A DNA stretch of 64,000 bases. Origin: an uncultured Bacillota bacterium (GTDB taxonomy: Bacteria; Bacillota_I; Bacilli_A; RFN20; CAG-826). Positions 8,306-16,460 of this stretch are shown here, piece by piece (position 1 is the first letter of the stretch; every line of letters starts with the position of its first letter). The notes below the pieces were generated by a model that searched no databases, was not told the origin of the DNA, and worked only from the letters and a program-made list of their open reading frames with translations. Both the position numbers and the translations under genes were made by a program. Where the stretch lies: positions 1 through 64,000 of the forward strand of contig CALEHV010000035.1 in the NCBI GenBank assembly GCA_937876465.1, given 5' to 3'.

Positions 8306-10135
8306 ATGAAAAGATCAAAAATTACCTTAGGAATCATGACATCATTACTTGCTTGTTCAGTTCTTGCAGGCTGTAATGGCGCAAAGTATTCCCCAGAAGG
8401 CTATATCTTAACCTATAAAGACTCTGCTGGTAACGAACAACATTACACTGCTAAAGATTTATTCGATAGCTACTATGAAGATTCCAGCAAAGTTTCTTCA
8501 ATGTTTGACAGTATTTATAAATTAATCGTCCGCAACTACTTCACCGAAGGAAACGCCGGACATGATAAATACAATGAAATATTGAAAAACGCCAAAAATG
8601 ACGTCGAAGGCGTTAAATCCAAAGCCAGCGAAAACGCTGACGCAAACGATTCTGACTACGATACAGAATTCCATACTTTATTAGAAAGCTATTCATGTAA
8701 AGATGAAGCAGAATTGTTACAACACTTTATTTATGAAAGAGAACTTTCTGAATTCAACGAACAATTCTATTCAGATGATAATATGAAGTTCTTACGTGAC
8801 CACAAAGTTGAATCCACAACTGAAGAAGATCCAGAAAGATATGTTAAAAATTATGAAGGATATATCTCAAAGAAACTTCCATATCACGTTAGACACATTT
8901 TAGTTAAAATTGCAGATACTGGTTCAACCAATTTCTGGAATGCAACAATTGATGAAAACGATGCTATTGAACTTTATGACGTTGTTAGATCATTAGCAGA
9001 AGGTAAGCAATCATTCGGTAAAATTGCACAACTTTACTCAGAAGATGGTTCCAAGGACAAATTCGGAGACCTTGGTATCATGGATTACGACACATCATTT
9101 GTTAACGAATTTAAATTAGGTATCTTTGCTGCAGAAAACTTATACAATAATGCAACAAAAGAAGCCGTCAAAACTTCCCATATTTATATGGGTGATCCAA
9201 CAGTAGCAGGAACAATTGCTAAACAATATTCTGATGTTGTAGGTTCATCAATCGGAAAAATCAAATATGGTTCATTCTTAAATCTATACGACACAAGAAA
9301 AACTACAAAAGATGATTTGAACCGTGATGTTAACGACGGTAATGCAAATTATTTCCCGAGAAACATTTACTTCAACAACGATATTAACTTACACTCAGTC
9401 AATGTTATCGTTCCAGAAGATGGCGATTTATGGGATACAGCAAGAACAGCAACCAACTATGCCGAACTTACAGGTTTCTCTGATCAAGGCGATGGTTTTG
9501 GAAACTGCTTGCGTACAACAGATGGACAACCAATTTTAGTTGTTCGTGCTGGTACAAGCGATTACCAAGGAATTCACTTCATTGTTGTTGAAAGAACACC
9601 TCTTGTTGATGAAACAAGCTATGTTGTTGAAGATTCCGAAGGAAACCCACACACAATTACAGTTAATAACTCCGAATATTACACAATCAAGTATCCTGGA
9701 CAAGAAAACTATCCAGAACACAAAGAAGATACTGGTTTCAAAATCAATAAACAAACATACGTTAATTTCCTTAACTTAGAAACAAAAGAACTTAAATCTC
9801 GTGCCGAAACAGTTCAAAAACAAATTAAGAACTTCGATACAGATTTGAATAAATTCATTTATCACAAATACTTAACTGAAGAGAAAATCGTCATCAAAGA
9901 TGAGGCTCTCAAAGCTAAGATTGAAAAATGGATTGATGCTTCAGCAGAAGGTGCTGAATACGACAGACAACTTGCATGGGAAAAGACATGGGAAACATAT
10001 CTTGATTCCTTAAAAGTTCAAAATGCTGAAAGAACAAAAGTTATTAAGAAAGCTTGTGCTATTGGCTTTATGAGCCACACAGGTGCTGATTGGCAAGAAG
10101 GAGGAGACTGCTATGACAACAAGATCCGTGGCTAA
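8306..10135 (+). CDS. PrsA-like foldase lipoprotein with parvulin domain
   Basis: Lipoprotein of 609 aa: signal peptide with lipobox LAGC (Cys22), a helical N-terminal region, and a PpiC/parvulin-type prolyl isomerase segment around residues 195-275, with HVRHILVKI, then GKQSFGKIAQLYSEDGS and GDLGIMDYD. By family this is an extracytoplasmic foldase assisting exported proteins. It is about twice as long as Bacillus PrsA, with an extra C-terminal half of unknown function containing a charged helical region. The end overlaps the next lipoprotein gene, so the two are probably co-translated. Confidence 0.82.
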   Translation: MKRSKITLGIMTSLLACSVLAGCNGAKYSPEGYILTYKDSAGNEQHYTAKDLFDSYYEDSSKVSSMFDSIYKLIVRNYFTEGNAGHDKYNEILKNAKNDVEGVKSKASENADANDSDYDTEFHTLLESYSCKDEAELLQHFIYERELSEFNEQFYSDDNMKFLRDHKVESTTEEDPERYVKNYEGYISKKLPYHVRHILVKIADTGSTNFWNATIDENDAIELYDVVRSLAEGKQSFGKIAQLYSEDGSKDKFGDLGIMDYDTSFVNEFKLGIFAAENLYNNATKEAVKTSHIYMGDPTVAGTIAKQYSDVVGSSIGKIKYGSFLNLYDTRKTTKDDLNRDVNDGNANYFPRNIYFNNDINLHSVNVIVPEDGDLWDTARTATNYAELTGFSDQGDGFGNCLRTTDGQPILVVRAGTSDYQGIHFIVVERTPLVDETSYVVEDSEGNPHTITVNNSEYYTIKYPGQENYPEHKEDTGFKINKQTYVNFLNLETKELKSRAETVQKQIKNFDTDLNKFIYHKYLTEEKIVIKDEALKAKIEKWIDASAEGAEYDRQLAWEKTWETYLDSLKVQNAERTKVIKKACAIGFMSHTGADWQEGGDCYDNKIRG

Positions 10136-11840
10136 GAAAATGCTTCTTGCACTTAGTGCAACATTACTCCTTACTGGCTGTGATGCAATTGAAATCAAAC
10201 CAGTAAACTATAACGATCCAGTCGTTGTTGACAATCAAGACGTTAAAGTTGATGTCTACGACAATATTATGGGTGTCCTTTATGATTCGATCTCTTCAAA
10301 CAAAAAAGATGATGTTCTCCAAAACTTCATGAACATTATCGCTGAAGAAACTTTCGGTAAATGGTCTGAAATCGTTGAACTTGTTACAGCTGATGATGAT
10401 GCAAAAATTAAGACATTCATTGAAGCTCACAAGAAAGCATATATTCACGACAACAAAGTCACCAAAGAAGATGGCACAGAAGTTGCAGAAGACGAATATT
10501 TAGCAGCACAATTTGAAACTACAGTTGATGCTATTAGAAAAGACAGATTAATTAACTTCTTTAACAATGTTAAAGATCAAATCAACGAAGTCTTCTATAA
10601 CGAAATCATTTCTAAATCATACAATGATGATACTGGAAAATTCTATGAATACAGATTAGCTGTTGGTCACGCACGTGAAATGTACGACATCCTTATGGAT
10701 TTAGATGGTCAAGAATGGTATGAAGGATATGTCACACCAGATCTTAAGAAAGATGACGTTTCATCATTAATCCACTTAGATGGAAGATATGATGATTACA
10801 TCAACAGACACATCATTCGTTCTGTTTATAAAGATAAACTCGTCGAAGATTATCTCTTAAAGAACAACTATTCTACACTTGGACGTGCATACGGACGTAA
10901 AGTTAATTATATTAAATTAACACGTGACGATAAGTTCAAAGAACTTCCAACAAAACTCATGGAAGCATATGCAACAACATATGTTGATACTGGCAAAATC
11001 GGAGATGGAGAAGGCGAAATGACCTTTGATTCTCTTGCAAACTGCTGGAGAGGATTCCGTGGTCTTAAAGCCGACGGAACAGTCGAAGAATTAAGCGCAG
11101 ATGAAAAGGCATTACTTGCCGCTTCAAACGCTACACCATCAAACCCAATTACAATTGAAGGAGTTTGTACTAACCTCGTTTATTACAAAGAAACTCAATT
11201 TGGTCAAATGATGGATAAATACAACTTAATTGATGAAAATAACAGATTCGCTTCTGAAGAAGCAGCTTCTGCTTTATCAGAATTCACAAATAGCTTTGCC
11301 TACACAAAGGAAAAAGGTTTAAAGATTAAACTTGCTTCCCTTGCATTAACAGACTACACAACCGATGGTTGGTTCGTTAAAAATGGTGGCTTAACAGAAT
11401 TACCAGAAGCATTAAGAAATCGTTTATTCAACATTAACGTTGCTAAAGAATTAGATGACGCTGAATACGTTTATGAATCATCAAGCTACACAAGAAAAGT
11501 TCAAGGTAACTACTTTGTTACACCTTCAACATCTGAAGTTGGCGATAATCATAACTACATCAATTATATTGATGGAAGCTTCTATTTAGTTCAAGTTGGA
11601 GAAGCTGTCTCAACATCAAAACTTAGCATCACAGGTAAGAATTCTTACGTTGCTGCTAAGAAGGGTGGAGAAGCATTATTCACCGAAGAAATTGCTCGTC
11701 ATTTAGCTGAGACACTTGGTACAAAAGATTCATACATTAACAATGCTTATGCATCATATATCAAGGAATGCTCACTCACATACCACGACACAGCAATTCT
11801 TGATTACTTCAAAGAAAAATATCCAGAACTCTTTGAATAA
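10113..11840 (+). CDS. large lipoprotein paired with the PrsA-like foldase
   Basis: A 575-aa protein with a signal peptide and lipobox LTGC (Cys22). The start at 10113 is chosen because GGAGGAG lies just upstream; an in-frame ATG 30 nt earlier lacks one. The gene overlaps the foldase gene by 23 bp. The N-terminal organisation (short post-Cys segment, then predicted helices such as VDVYDNIMGVLYDSI) resembles the chaperone part of the first lipoprotein, but no rotamase motif was found. It could be a parvulin-less foldase paralogue or a partner subunit. Function not known. Confidence 0.6.
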   Translation: MTTRSVAKKMLLALSATLLLTGCDAIEIKPVNYNDPVVVDNQDVKVDVYDNIMGVLYDSISSNKKDDVLQNFMNIIAEETFGKWSEIVELVTADDDAKIKTFIEAHKKAYIHDNKVTKEDGTEVAEDEYLAAQFETTVDAIRKDRLINFFNNVKDQINEVFYNEIISKSYNDDTGKFYEYRLAVGHAREMYDILMDLDGQEWYEGYVTPDLKKDDVSSLIHLDGRYDDYINRHIIRSVYKDKLVEDYLLKNNYSTLGRAYGRKVNYIKLTRDDKFKELPTKLMEAYATTYVDTGKIGDGEGEMTFDSLANCWRGFRGLKADGTVEELSADEKALLAASNATPSNPITIEGVCTNLVYYKETQFGQMMDKYNLIDENNRFASEEAASALSEFTNSFAYTKEKGLKIKLASLALTDYTTDGWFVKNGGLTELPEALRNRLFNINVAKELDDAEYVYESSSYTRKVQGNYFVTPSTSEVGDNHNYINYIDGSFYLVQVGEAVSTSKLSITGKNSYVAAKKGGEALFTEEIARHLAETLGTKDSYINNAYASYIKECSLTYHDTAILDYFKEKYPELFE

Positions 11841-11855
11841 TTGAAAAATTTAATT

Positions 11856-11884
11856 GGAGGGTGGACTATCCATCCTCCTTTTAT
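11856..11884 (+). terminator. terminator of the foldase-lipoprotein operon
   Basis: GGAGGGTGGA and TCCATCCTCC form a 10-bp stem (one wobble) around a CTA loop, followed by TTTTATTTA, 15 nt after the stop codon. Confidence 0.85.
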
Positions 11885-11917
11885 TTATAATGGAACTATC
11901 TCATTAACAAATAAGTT

Positions 11918-11950
11918 AATCTAATCACATACTGGTTAGATTTTCTTTTT
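11918..11950 (+). terminator. second hairpin terminator upstream of the insertion element
   Basis: AATCTAATC (11918-11926) pairs with GGTTAGATT (11934-11942, one wobble) and is followed by TTTCTTTTT. It lies between the operon terminator and the IS110 left end and may insulate the element from read-through. Confidence 0.6.
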
Positions 11951-11966
11951 ATCTAATTAAGTATAA

Positions 11967-11977
11967 TTGTTTTATGC
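11967..11977 (+). repeat. left boundary direct repeat of the IS110 element
   Basis: TTGTTTTATGC, identical to the copy at 13399-13409. It probably holds the recombination core shared by donor and target. Confidence 0.7.
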
Positions 11978-12125
11978 CGTTATCCTGCTAAATAGAAATA
12001 CAGCTTTGACTGTCGGACTTCATACTCAGGCATACGGCTTTTCTTTTATTCGCTAATAGGTTGATTAACACTAGACGTTCTAACAGATAATTCGATAAGA
12101 AAAGCTGATATGGATCAATGACGGC
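11976..12125 (+). ncRNA. candidate bridge RNA of the IS110 element
   Basis: The non-coding region between the left end and the transposase folds on paper into a closed unit. A long-range stem joins GCCGTTAT (11976-11983) to ATGACGGC (12118-12125, one wobble). Inside are a small hairpin ACAG/CTGT (12000-12013) and a 9-bp stem GCTTTTCTT (12037-12045) with AAGAAAAGC (12097-12105) closing a 51-nt loop. IS110-group elements encode a bridge RNA at this place that pairs with target and donor DNA through internal loops. A TATAAT at 11962-11967 could serve as -10. Guide loops were not resolved. Confidence 0.6.
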
Positions 12126-12140
12126 GAAAGGAGGAACGTT

Positions 12141-13352
12141 GTGTTTTTTAACGTAGGAATCGATGTTAGCAAGTACAAGCATGCAATCGCAATCATCGAT
12201 GATGAAGGGGAAGTTAGAAAGAAAAGTTTCGATATTTCTAACACTCGTGAAGGGTTTAATTCTCTCTTAAATGAATTAGGCCTGCTCGGCCCAAAAGAGC
12301 AAATAAAAATAGGGATGGAAGCAACAGGGCATTATATGACTTGTCTGTCTAAATTCCTGGTAGCAAATGGCTACAAAGTACAAATTTACAATCCGTTTAT
12401 TGTTGAAAGATTTCGCGAGTCTGAAACAAATAAAGGAAGTAAAACTGACAAGAAAGATGCTTATCTAATTGCTAGATTTGTGATGACTCACCAATTTTCT
12501 GCATCCCCGCAATTATCTTACTACATTGAACAACTTCGTAAAATGTCTAGAGCAAAGTATTTTTTCTATGCTGACAAAATTCGAGCATATAACCATTTGC
12601 AAAGATATCTTGATGAAATATTTCCTGAACTATTACCATTTTTAGATAGAAAAAGAGATGGAACCAAAGGTTCACGCGGTAGAAATATTCTTGATTCAAA
12701 GACAACAAGATGGCTTCTTTCGAATTATCCATCAGCAACAAAAATTGCAAATATGAGAAAAGAAACCGCAGAAAAATTAAAAAGGATGTCGCATGGGAAA
12801 ATAAGTTATATTCGTTTTGAAGAACTTAAAGACCTTGCTAAAAATTCGATTGGAATTTCAACAGCTGAAGATGAGCAAATAGTAAAATCTCTGATTATCC
12901 AAATAGAGGCTATTGACGAAGAAATTGATGAATTTGAAAATCAAATTGATCAAATAATGAATCGAATACTATCACCAATAACTTCTATTCCTGGAATTGG
13001 CAATCAATTAGGAGCTATGATTCTAGGAGAAATAGGAGACATTAAAAGATTTGACAATCCTGAAAAATTAATTAGATATGCAGGTTTGGATGTCAGAATT
13101 TATCAATCGGGAACAATTAACCAGCGAGGAAAAATTGTTAAAAGAGGATCACCGATTTTGCGTTATGCATTAGCGCTTACAATTCAAAAACTTAGAATTC
13201 ATTCTCCAGTGTTTTCTGAGTACTACTATTCAAAAATTCGCGAAGGAAAACATACACAAGTTGCAATTATTGCTACAACAAGAAAGCTAATTCGAGTTAT
13301 TTGGAAAATGCTTTACGACAATGTAGTTTTTGAAAACTTGGCTAAGAATTAA
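12141..13352 (+). CDS. IS110-family transposase (bridge-RNA-guided recombinase)
   Basis: The 403-aa protein shows both IS110 domains. The N-terminal RuvC-like DEDD domain has GIDVSK (Asp8), MEATGHY and TDKKDAYLIARF. The C-terminal transposase_20 domain has SIPGIGNQLGAMILGEIGDI and YAGLDVRIYQSG with RGSPILRYAL, where the catalytic serine is expected. Start is a GTG with AAAGGAGG six nt upstream (12127-12134). The gene appears intact, so the element may be active. It inserted between two transcription units without breaking a gene. Confidence 0.95.
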   Translation: MFFNVGIDVSKYKHAIAIIDDEGEVRKKSFDISNTREGFNSLLNELGLLGPKEQIKIGMEATGHYMTCLSKFLVANGYKVQIYNPFIVERFRESETNKGSKTDKKDAYLIARFVMTHQFSASPQLSYYIEQLRKMSRAKYFFYADKIRAYNHLQRYLDEIFPELLPFLDRKRDGTKGSRGRNILDSKTTRWLLSNYPSATKIANMRKETAEKLKRMSHGKISYIRFEELKDLAKNSIGISTAEDEQIVKSLIIQIEAIDEEIDEFENQIDQIMNRILSPITSIPGIGNQLGAMILGEIGDIKRFDNPEKLIRYAGLDVRIYQSGTINQRGKIVKRGSPILRYALALTIQKLRIHSPVFSEYYYSKIREGKHTQVAIIATTRKLIRVIWKMLYDNVVFENLAKN

Positions 13353-13398
13353 AAGAAACATTAATTTTTAGAATTTTGAAAAAGGCAGAGCCTTTGGG

Positions 13399-13409
13399 TT
13401 GTTTTATGC
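13399..13409 (+). repeat. right boundary direct repeat of the IS110 element
   Basis: Second copy of TTGTTTTATGC. A small hairpin AAAGGC/GCCTTT (13381-13395) lies just inside this end. Confidence 0.7.
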
Positions 13410-13444
13410 TACACTTTTATAAAAATTTATAAGATAATAGTTGT

Positions 13445-13867
13445 ATGAAAAAAGAAGATTGTATATTTTGCAAAATTGCCGCAGGAGAAATTCCTTCAAG
13501 CAAAGTCTATGAAGACGATGATGTAATGGCCTTTTTGGATATTTCACAAACCACAATTGGACATACATTAGTTATTCCTAAACAACACTATGATAACTTT
13601 TTAGTTATCCCAAAGGATCTAATGCATAAAGTTATGGACGTTGCTCAACGTATTGGACAGGCTCAAATAGCCATCTTAAATGCTAAAGGTGTAAATATAT
13701 TAAGCAACGTTAATAAAGAGGCTGGACAGAGCGTTTATCACTTCCATGTGCATGTTATTCCACGATATGGCAAGGATGAAGGATTCGAAATTGAGATGAA
13801 AGGCAATCCAAAGGCCGAAGAATTGTCACTTCCTGCATTAGCAGAACAAATTAAAAAAGGATTATAA
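13445..13867 (+). CDS. hinT: HIT-family nucleotide hydrolase (HinT-like)
   Basis: The 140-aa protein has the histidine triad HFHVHVIPRY near residue 99 and the N-terminal zinc-type signature CIFCKIAAGEIP. HIT proteins of this type hydrolyse adenosine phosphoramidates and related AMP conjugates in the cytosol. There is no Shine-Dalgarno sequence; a GATAAT -10-like hexamer lies only 6 nt before ATG, so the message may be leaderless. The IS110 right end lies 36 nt upstream, so the original promoter region is largely kept. Confidence 0.93.
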   Translation: MKKEDCIFCKIAAGEIPSSKVYEDDDVMAFLDISQTTIGHTLVIPKQHYDNFLVIPKDLMHKVMDVAQRIGQAQIAILNAKGVNILSNVNKEAGQSVYHFHVHVIPRYGKDEGFEIEMKGNPKAEELSLPALAEQIKKGL

Positions 13868-13872
13868 AAAAG

Positions 13873-13902
13873 AAAATACTTCCAATCTAACGGAAGTATT
13901 TT
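13873..13902. terminator. bidirectional terminator between hinT and gpsA
   Basis: AATACTTCC and GGAAGTATT form a 9-bp stem extended by A/T pairs; T runs follow on both strands, so it can end both hinT and the convergent gpsA operon. Confidence 0.9.
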
Positions 13903-13904
13903 TT

Positions 13905-14888
13905 CTATTCACTTATTAATTCTCTGCCGACTAGAGCGTTGACTGCATCAACAGGTTTTAAGCCATTAAATACAATATCGTATACGCCTTTAATAATTGG
14001 CATCTCAACATTCGTTTTTAGGGCAAGTTGTTTTGCTGCTTTCAAACAGTTAATACCTTCAACAACCATTCCTACTTGTTCAAGAGTTTCTTTTAGTGGC
14101 ACTCCTGAACCAAGAAGAGCACCCGCATTATGGTTACGAGAATGTTTTGAAGTAGCAGTAACAACAATATCGCCAATGCCAGCTAATCCGGAGAATGTTC
14201 TCTCGCTACATCCTAAGGCCATACCAAGTCTTGAAATCTCAACAAGGCCACGTGTAATAATTGCTGCCTTTGCATTGTCACCATAGCCTAAACCATCAGA
14301 CATACCTGCTGCTAAAGCAATAATGTTTTTAAATGCAGCTGCAAGTTCAACACCTTTGGTGTCTCCATTTACATAAATTCTGAAATAAGGAAGTGATAAT
14401 TGTTGTTGCACAATCTTTGCAACTTTCTTATTTTCGCTAGCAGCAACTATAGTTGTTGGGAGTCCAATCGAAACTTCCTCAGCATGTGTTGGGCCAGATA
14501 ATACAACAACATCAAAATTCATTCCTAAAACATCATTAATAACTTCTGACATTGTTAATAATGTATCTTCTTCAATACCTTTAGCGACATCAACAATAAT
14601 TTGTTTATCGTTTAAATATGGCTTTGCTAACATTGCAGTTTCTCTTACAAAAGGAGAAGGAACTGCAAAAACAACAATATCCTTATCTTTGCATGCTTCT
14701 TCTATAGAAGCTGTGAATTTGATTTTATCTGAAAGAACAGCACCAGGAAGATTTTTATGTCTTCTGGTTTTGGACATTGCGTCTACTTCTTCTTGAAATC
14801 TAGACCAAACTGTAACTTCATGCTTAACAATAAAAGCATTAGCTAAAGCTGTTCCCCAAGTACCTGCGCCTATAATTGAAATCTTCAT
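13905..14888 (-). CDS. gpsA: NAD(P)H-dependent glycerol-3-phosphate dehydrogenase GpsA
   Basis: The 327-aa enzyme reduces dihydroxyacetone phosphate to sn-glycerol-3-phosphate for phospholipid synthesis. Motifs: N-terminal Rossmann IIGAGTWGTALA, VFAVPSPFVRE, the catalytic-lysine region GVELAAAFKNIIALAAGMSDGLGYGDNAKAAII (split here: GVELAAAFKN then GLGYGDNAKA), and GIGDIVVTATS. Last gene of the minus operon with the flippase-like protein, glycosyltransferase, recX and yhaM, starting 1 nt after yhaM. The lipid-linked neighbours fit a shared membrane-lipid theme. Confidence 0.97.
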   Translation of the reverse strand: MKISIIGAGTWGTALANAFIVKHEVTVWSRFQEEVDAMSKTRRHKNLPGAVLSDKIKFTASIEEACKDKDIVVFAVPSPFVRETAMLAKPYLNDKQIIVDVAKGIEEDTLLTMSEVINDVLGMNFDVVVLSGPTHAEEVSIGLPTTIVAASENKKVAKIVQQQLSLPYFRIYVNGDTKGVELAAAFKNIIALAAGMSDGLGYGDNAKAAIITRGLVEISRLGMALGCSERTFSGLAGIGDIVVTATSKHSRNHNAGALLGSGVPLKETLEQVGMVVEGINCLKAAKQLALKTNVEMPIIKGVYDIVFNGLKPVDAVNALVGRELISE

Positions 14889-14889
14889 A

Positions 14890-15834
14890 TTATTTTCTTT
14901 CCTTAGGTTTGTAGAATGAAGCGTTATCCATTGACCAAATTCTTTCTGTGAATTCGCCTGGTTCTGTAGCGTCTAAATACTTATCTAAACACATCATTTT
15001 AGAATCAAGTAAGTCAATCATTGAAAGAAGCAAAGCTTCTCTTGTACATGGAACAACAGGAGAACCAAAATCTAATTGTCCGTGATGTGCAAGAATCATA
15101 TGTTCTAAAAGCATTGGCACTTCTGACTTGATATTCAAAGTTTCAACAATGCGTTTAAATTCAGCATACATAATTGAAATGTGACCGCAGAGTTTTCCTT
15201 CAACTGTTTGTTCTGGAACTGGGCCATCTTTATATTCAATAGTTTTTCCAATATCGTGTAATAACGTTCCTGCAACAAGAATATCTCTATCTACTTGAGG
15301 ATAAAGTTTAGCGACTTCTTCAGCTAAATCTGCCATTGCTAAGGAGTGATGAATAATTCCACTTCCAAATTCATGGTGAACTTTAACAGCAGCAGGATAG
15401 GTTATATATTTATCATAAAAATGCTCAATTACTTTGTTAGTAATTAAAGCGACATCTGGATCTTTAAAAGATTTGAGATACTTATCAAGTTTTGCCTTCA
15501 TGTCTTTTAAAGGTATTGGTGAAACTTTCTTAAAATCAGATAAATCTACTGTTGAAATATCAATTGGACGAGCAAATAAGACTTTCATTTGAAGGCTACC
15601 TTTATAGTCAGTAACTTCGCCTTCAACTTCAATAATATTGTTTGTCTTAATAAAATCTGTATCGCCAGGTAAAACTTCCCATTTCTTTGCAGAAATAGAA
15701 CCACTATTGTCTTGCAAAGTAATGTTTAAGTAAGTCTTTGCTTTATCACTTGTGCATTTATTTACACTGCTAACAACAAATAAATCGTTTACGTGATCTC
15801 CATCTTTGATGTCTTTTACAAATTGCATTTTCAT
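14890..15834 (-). CDS. yhaM: 3'-5' exoribonuclease YhaM family
   Basis: A 314-aa protein with an N-terminal OB-fold (YLNITLQDNSGSISAKKW) and an HD domain with metal ligands in HHSLAMADLA, GTLLHDIGK and LEHMILAHHG. This arrangement is YhaM/CMP-binding factor, a 3'-5' exoribonuclease active on single-stranded RNA and DNA. It overlaps recX by 4 nt. Confidence 0.93.
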   Translation of the reverse strand: MKMQFVKDIKDGDHVNDLFVVSSVNKCTSDKAKTYLNITLQDNSGSISAKKWEVLPGDTDFIKTNNIIEVEGEVTDYKGSLQMKVLFARPIDISTVDLSDFKKVSPIPLKDMKAKLDKYLKSFKDPDVALITNKVIEHFYDKYITYPAAVKVHHEFGSGIIHHSLAMADLAEEVAKLYPQVDRDILVAGTLLHDIGKTIEYKDGPVPEQTVEGKLCGHISIMYAEFKRIVETLNIKSEVPMLLEHMILAHHGQLDFGSPVVPCTREALLLSMIDLLDSKMMCLDKYLDATEPGEFTERIWSMDNASFYKPKERK

Positions 15835-16460
15835 AATTCTTCTCCTCCTATGTTTTGTATATCTTGAATTCGATATCCTTTAGATATCAAATAATTTACA
15901 GTCTTGAATTTTGCTTGGAATTTATCATATTTTTTCAAATATTTATTGATGATTTTTGGATAAAGGATGTTTAATTTTTCAATTTCTCTTTTTGAATCAA
16001 TTTCGTATTGTTTAATAAGCTCTATAGATATTCCTTTTTGCTTCAACTCGTTTTCGATTCGAAGTTTTCCATAGAGTTTAGAATTTAAATGTTCAATAAG
16101 TTCAATAGTGTATTGTTCATCATTTAATAAATTAGATTTTTTTAACAAAGCAACGATGTAATCCGTGTCTTTTTGAGAAACATTTCTTTTTAATAATCGA
16201 TTACGAACATCAACTTCGTTTCTAATTTTGTTTGAACAAATATTTCGCGAATATTTAATTTCCTTATCTAATCTTTCTAATCTTCTTAATTCCTTATATG
16301 TGTCATCTAACAGTCTCTTACCTCTATAAAGGTTCAACTCTGTATATGTATCTTTAGATACAGCTATTCTTTTATCATTAACGATAACTATAATGTTCTT
16401 TTTGTTTGCCTTTACAGAGCTGATAACTTTATTACCAGCATTGTTTAATGACGTGTGCAT
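15831..16460 (-). CDS. recX: regulatory protein RecX
   Basis: The 209-aa protein is built of three-helix repeats, with the RecX-type segments IVALLKKSNLLNDEQYTIELIEHLNSKLYGKLRI split over residues 105-140 and ELKQKGISIELI. RecX modulates RecA filaments. The frame is open further upstream; ATG 16460 is preferred because AAGGAGG precedes it, though only 3 nt away, which is tight. It overlaps the glycosyltransferase gene by 29 bp. Sequence is diverged, very Lys- and Ile-rich. Confidence 0.8.
   Translation of the reverse strand: MHTSLNNAGNKVISSVKANKKNIIVIVNDKRIAVSKDTYTELNLYRGKRLLDDTYKELRRLERLDKEIKYSRNICSNKIRNEVDVRNRLLKRNVSQKDTDYIVALLKKSNLLNDEQYTIELIEHLNSKLYGKLRIENELKQKGISIELIKQYEIDSKREIEKLNILYPKIINKYLKKYDKFQAKFKTVNYLISKGYRIQDIQNIGGEEL

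Larger units (their letters stand above)
11967..13409 (+). mobile_element. IS110-family insertion element
   Basis: The element comprises a 5' non-coding region of about 170 nt, one DEDD-type transposase gene and a short 3' flank. The 11-mer TTGTTTTATGC occurs at both boundaries (11967-11977 and 13399-13409). No terminal inverted repeats are seen, as expected for IS110 elements, which recombine at a short core rather than cutting at inverted ends. Removing one repeat and the interior would restore a continuous intergenic region before hinT. Exact ends depend on which dinucleotide within the 11-mer is the core. Confidence 0.8.

Noticed and set aside
12037..12105. IS terminal inverted repeats
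   Set aside because: The matching arms lie inside the non-coding region, not at the ends; they form an RNA stem, and IS110 elements lack terminal inverted repeats.
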